Shown piece after piece: positions 61,414 to 64,000 of a DNA stretch of 64,000 bases. The DNA is from Achromobacter xylosoxidans. GTDB lineage: Bacteria > Pseudomonadota > Gammaproteobacteria > Burkholderiales > Burkholderiaceae_B. The stretch spans positions 5,332,001-5,396,000 of the forward strand of contig NZ_LN831029.1 in the NCBI RefSeq assembly GCF_001457475.1. Reading direction: 5' to 3'. Positions within the stretch are counted from its first letter, which is position 1. Each line of letters begins with the position of its first letter. Made by a program: the position numbers and the translations under genes. A model generated the notes under the pieces. The model ran no database searches and was not told the DNA's origin. It saw only the letters and a list, made by a program, of their open reading frames with translations.

Positions 61414-62313
61414 TTAGGGGCGGCCGGCGCGCGGCACGTCCACCCGCGTCACCAGGATCCGCCCTTCGGGCCGGGCGCGGCGGTTGGCCTCGATGAAATC
61501 GGGCGCCGCCGCCATGAACAACGTCTTGCCGTCCGGCCCGCCCAGCGCCGCCGCAAAGATGCCCAGTTCGCCGGTATCGATTTGTTCCAGAATCTCGCCG
61601 CCGCGCGCCAGCCGCACGATGCGCTTGCCGATCGCGTCGGCCACCCACAGCGCGCCCTCGGCGTCCAGCGCGCCGCCGTCCGGCCCGATGGCCGACGCTT
61701 CGATCAGCACCGACAGGTCGTCCGACTCCGGCAGGGCGCCGAAGTGGGCCCAGTCGCGCCGCGGCCCCAGCGCCCCGTCCGCCAGGATGTCGAATTCCGA
61801 GATCCGGTTGCCGAAGGTCTCGTTGACGATCAGGGTCTTGCCGTCGGGGGTGATGAACGAACCGTTGGGAAACCACAATCCGTCCGCCACCACCTGGGCC
61901 ACCCCGTCCGGATCCACCCGCACCAGGGTGGTGGTGGCGAAAGGCTCGCCAGCCATCAGGTCGAAACCGAAATTGCCCACGTAGGCGCGGCCCAGCTCGT
62001 CGACCACCATGTCGTTGACCGGTCCGCCGGTCAGGGCGGACAGGTCGCAATGCGTGACCAGCCGGCCGTCGGGCTCGCGCCGCAGCAGCTTGCGGTCCTT
62101 CATGGAGGAAATCAGCAGGCGTCCGTCCGGCAGCCACCCCAGGCCGGACGGCTGCTCCAGGACCCGGCAGATGACTTCCACCCGGCCCTCCAGGTCGACG
62201 GCGATGACCTTGCCTGTATAGAAGTCCGATGCCCACAGGCGCCCGTCGCGCCAGCGCAGTCCCTCCAGGAAGGTGTACCCCGAGGCCAGCACGGACAATT
62301 CGCGTTGCGGCAT
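61414..62313 (-). CDS. SMP-30/gluconolactonase (LRE) family hydrolase
   Basis: This is a 299-residue six-bladed beta-propeller lactonase. Metal ligand regions are present: Glu in FLEGLRW, Asn in GPVNDMVVD, Asn in IVNETFGNRI and Asp in LWVADAIGKR. The ATG at 62313 has GGGAG in place; a GTG 15 bases upstream with AAGGAG is also credible and would add five residues. Such enzymes open sugar or other lactones. It is divergent from the symporter with a strong palindrome between, suggesting joint control and an uptake-plus-hydrolysis pair. Confidence 0.88.
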   Translation of the reverse strand: MPQRELSVLASGYTFLEGLRWRDGRLWASDFYTGKVIAVDLEGRVEVICRVLEQPSGLGWLPDGRLLISSMKDRKLLRREPDGRLVTHCDLSALTGGPVNDMVVDELGRAYVGNFGFDLMAGEPFATTTLVRVDPDGVAQVVADGLWFPNGSFITPDGKTLIVNETFGNRISEFDILADGALGPRRDWAHFGALPESDDLSVLIEASAIGPDGGALDAEGALWVADAIGKRIVRLARGGEILEQIDTGELGIFAAALGGPDGKTLFMAAAPDFIEANRRARPEGRILVTRVDVPRAGRP

Positions 62314-62647
62314 GGCTTTGTCTCCCACGGCTTTCTCCTTATTGGTGACGGCGGGCCTGGCAGGCCCAATATCTGTATGGATGGCGCCCGCCCCGGGGCA
62401 ACGCCTGGGCGTCCCGGGGCCAGGCCATTTTGTCATGAGGCCGGCGCGGCGGCAGTCGGGGTTGACCCGTCCCCAACCTGACAACTAACTGTCAGGTTGG
62501 CGGCGTTAACATCGCGCCCCAAGGGTTAACCCGCGCCGGTTGCCCTCCGGCATATCCGTCATTGGACCGATCCGCCCCGCCCCATGCCGGCGGGTAAGGC
62601 CTTCCCCCGGGCCGACCGCGACGATCCCCGTTTTCCTGTTTTTGAAG
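62314..62647. other. 334-bp divergent regulatory region
   Basis: No gene is supported. The region holds an 11-bp-arm inverted repeat at 62473-62500 and two GTTAAC palindromes at 62505 and 62525, 20 bp (two helical turns) apart. It probably contains the promoters of both divergent genes. Confidence 0.6.
62473..62500. promoter_or_regulatory. strong inverted repeat between lactonase and symporter genes
   Basis: CCAACCTGACA and TGTCAGGTTGG form perfect 11-bp arms around ACTAAC. The length and symmetry fit a dimeric repressor operator (GntR or similar). It is about 150-160 bp from each start codon. A hairpin role in RNA is possible but no T-run follows. Confidence 0.6.
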
Positions 62648-63958
62648 ATGAATACAAAGAAGCTGACGCGTTACATCGGCATCGCCATGGTGCTGGGCGT
62701 CGTGGTGGGCTATTTCTGCAACAAGTACGCGCAGAACGCGCAAGAGGCCAAGGAAATCGCCTCGTACTTCAGCCTGATCACCGACATCTTCCTGCGCATG
62801 ATCAAGATGATCATCGCGCCCCTGGTATTCGCCACCCTGGTGTCCGGCCTGGCCAGCATGAGCGATGCCAGCGCCGTCGGCCGCATCGGCCTGCGCGCCA
62901 TGTTCTGGTTCATCGCGGCCTCTGCCATCTCGCTGCTGCTGGGCCTGGCGCTGGTCAACATCTTCCAGCCCGGCGCGCACCTGAACCTGGCGCTGCCCGA
63001 CGCGGCCGCCACGGCCGGCCTGAAGACCGGCGACTTCACCCTCAAGGCCTTCATCGCGCACGTGTTCCCCAAGAGCATCGCCGAAGCCATGGCCAATAAC
63101 GAGATCCTGCAGATCCTGGTGTTCTCGCTGTTCTTCGGCGCGGCGCTGTCGTTCATCCGCGGCAAGGGCCACAACACCATCTACAACATGATCGACGAGC
63201 TGGCCAAGATCATGTTCCGCGTCACCGACTACGTGATGCGCTTCGCGCCGCTGGGCGTGTTCGCCGCCATGGCCGCCGCCATCACCACCGAGGGCCTGGG
63301 CGTGCTGGTCAGCTACGGCAAGCTGATCGGCGAGTTCTACCTGGGGCTGGCGCTGCTGTGGGCCATCCTGTTCGGCGTGGGCTACCTGTTCCTGGGCCGT
63401 TCGACCTTCCGCCTGGGCGGCCTGATCAAGGAACCGACCCTGCTGGCCTTCTCGACCGCCAGCAGCGAATCGGCCTATCCCAAGACCATCGAGGCGCTGG
63501 AGCGTTTCGGCGTGTCCAAGCGCATTTCGGGTTTCGTGCTGCCGCTGGGCTACTCGTTCAACCTGGACGGCTCGATGATGTACCAGTCGTTCGCGGTGCT
63601 GTTCATCGCGCAGGCGTACAACATCGAGATGAGCTTCTCGCAGCAACTGACGCTGCTGCTGGTGCTGATGGTGACCAGCAAGGGCATGGCGGGCGTGGCG
63701 CGCGCCTCGCTGGTGGTGGTGGCGGCGACGCTGCCGATGTTCCACCTGCCCGAGGCCGGCCTGCTGCTGATCATGGGCATCGATCAGTTCTTCGACATGG
63801 GCCGCACCGCCACCAACGTCGTCGGCAACAGCCTGGCCACCGCCGTCATCGCCAAGATGGAAGGCAAGGAAGAGGACCTGGCGGCCGCCGATGCCGCCGC
63901 CGACACTGCCACCGGCGCGGTTTCAGCGCCGCCGCGCACGGCCTCGCGCGAGGCCTGA
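62648..63958 (+). CDS. dicarboxylate/amino acid:cation symporter (DAACS family)
   Basis: This 436-residue secondary transporter of the GltP/DctA type takes up C4-dicarboxylates, glutamate or similar acids with Na+ or H+. It shows the re-entrant serine segment FSTASSESAYPKT (the usual SSS/T), the FNLDGSMMYQ motif of helix 7 for cation binding, and DMGRTATNVVGNS in helix 8 for substrate. The C-terminal 25 residues are Ala-rich and soluble. The start ATG has only a weak ribosome site (TGAAG). It is divergent from the lactonase-like gene. Confidence 0.92.
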   Translation: MNTKKLTRYIGIAMVLGVVVGYFCNKYAQNAQEAKEIASYFSLITDIFLRMIKMIIAPLVFATLVSGLASMSDASAVGRIGLRAMFWFIAASAISLLLGLALVNIFQPGAHLNLALPDAAATAGLKTGDFTLKAFIAHVFPKSIAEAMANNEILQILVFSLFFGAALSFIRGKGHNTIYNMIDELAKIMFRVTDYVMRFAPLGVFAAMAAAITTEGLGVLVSYGKLIGEFYLGLALLWAILFGVGYLFLGRSTFRLGGLIKEPTLLAFSTASSESAYPKTIEALERFGVSKRISGFVLPLGYSFNLDGSMMYQSFAVLFIAQAYNIEMSFSQQLTLLLVLMVTSKGMAGVARASLVVVAATLPMFHLPEAGLLLIMGIDQFFDMGRTATNVVGNSLATAVIAKMEGKEEDLAAADAAADTATGAVSAPPRTASREA

Positions 63959-64000
63959 GCCAGGCGCGCCGACTCGTTCCAGAACCGCAAGCACGGGCCC

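Noticed and set aside
1-64000. CRISPR arrays, rRNA genes, riboswitches or transposons
   Set aside because: No regularly spaced repeat array, rRNA segment, transposase or known riboswitch fold was seen on reading through both strands.

Overview
The window is high-GC DNA from a beta-proteobacterium, most likely the family Alcaligenaceae (Achromobacter or Bordetella type). The evidence is the very high GC at third codon positions, the Bug-type (TctC) solute receptors without linked permeases, a dnaX-ffs pair, AddAB-type recombination genes, and an aerobic benzoyl-CoA (box) cluster with a BoxR regulator that carries a shikimate-kinase-like domain. Species assignment is inference.

Layout: 1-9 kb holds core DNA metabolism on the minus strand: dnaX (cut by the window edge), the SRP RNA gene ffs, a repeat-filled spacer, and an addA/addB-like helicase-nuclease pair. 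8.6-19.2 kb holds an MFS exporter, a nitronate monooxygenase-like flavoprotein, a VapBC-type toxin-antitoxin pair, and two CoA-ester catabolic operons (enoyl-CoA hydratase, acyl-CoA ligase and HMG-CoA-lyase-like; crotonase, CaiB CoA-transferase and Bug receptor) around a MarR regulator. Three near-identical palindromes of the form GTTGATT-N-ATCAAC lie in front of three of these transcription units and look like the operators of that MarR protein. 19.3-30.6 kb has tRNA-Arg(CCT), a PBP7-like endopeptidase with a long histone-like linker, an ANR/FNR-boxed alcohol dehydrogenase, DJ-1, YbaK, xerD, a LysR/ThDP-enzyme pair, glutaryl-CoA dehydrogenase and an orphan TRAP receptor. 30.7-34.1 kb carries two tandem paralogous tail-collar/tail-fibre genes with no other phage genes.

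34.3-48.3 kb is a full aerobic benzoate module: on the minus strand boxC-boxB-boxA-maoC preceded by boxR, and divergently a PnbB/DUF4863-like protein, benzoate-CoA ligase, an alpha/beta hydrolase and a five-gene Liv-type ABC importer. TGCA-N6-TGCA pairs overlap the promoters on both sides of boxR. Benzoate would be imported, activated to benzoyl-CoA, epoxidised by BoxAB and cleaved by BoxC; the boxD aldehyde dehydrogenase is not in the window. 48.3-54.7 kb has a second ThDP enzyme, an AapJ-type amino-acid receptor, and a unit of Bug receptor, 3-oxoadipate CoA-transferase subunits and IclR regulator for the end of the beta-ketoadipate route.

54.7-64 kb returns to housekeeping: Sua5-type TsaC, purK, purE, dsbB with a tiny DUF5993-like membrane protein, purC, a GFA-family protein, class II fructose-bisphosphate aldolase, then a gluconolactonase-like protein divergent from a dicarboxylate symporter, with a strong palindrome between them. 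No CRISPR array, rRNA, transposase or complete prophage is visible.
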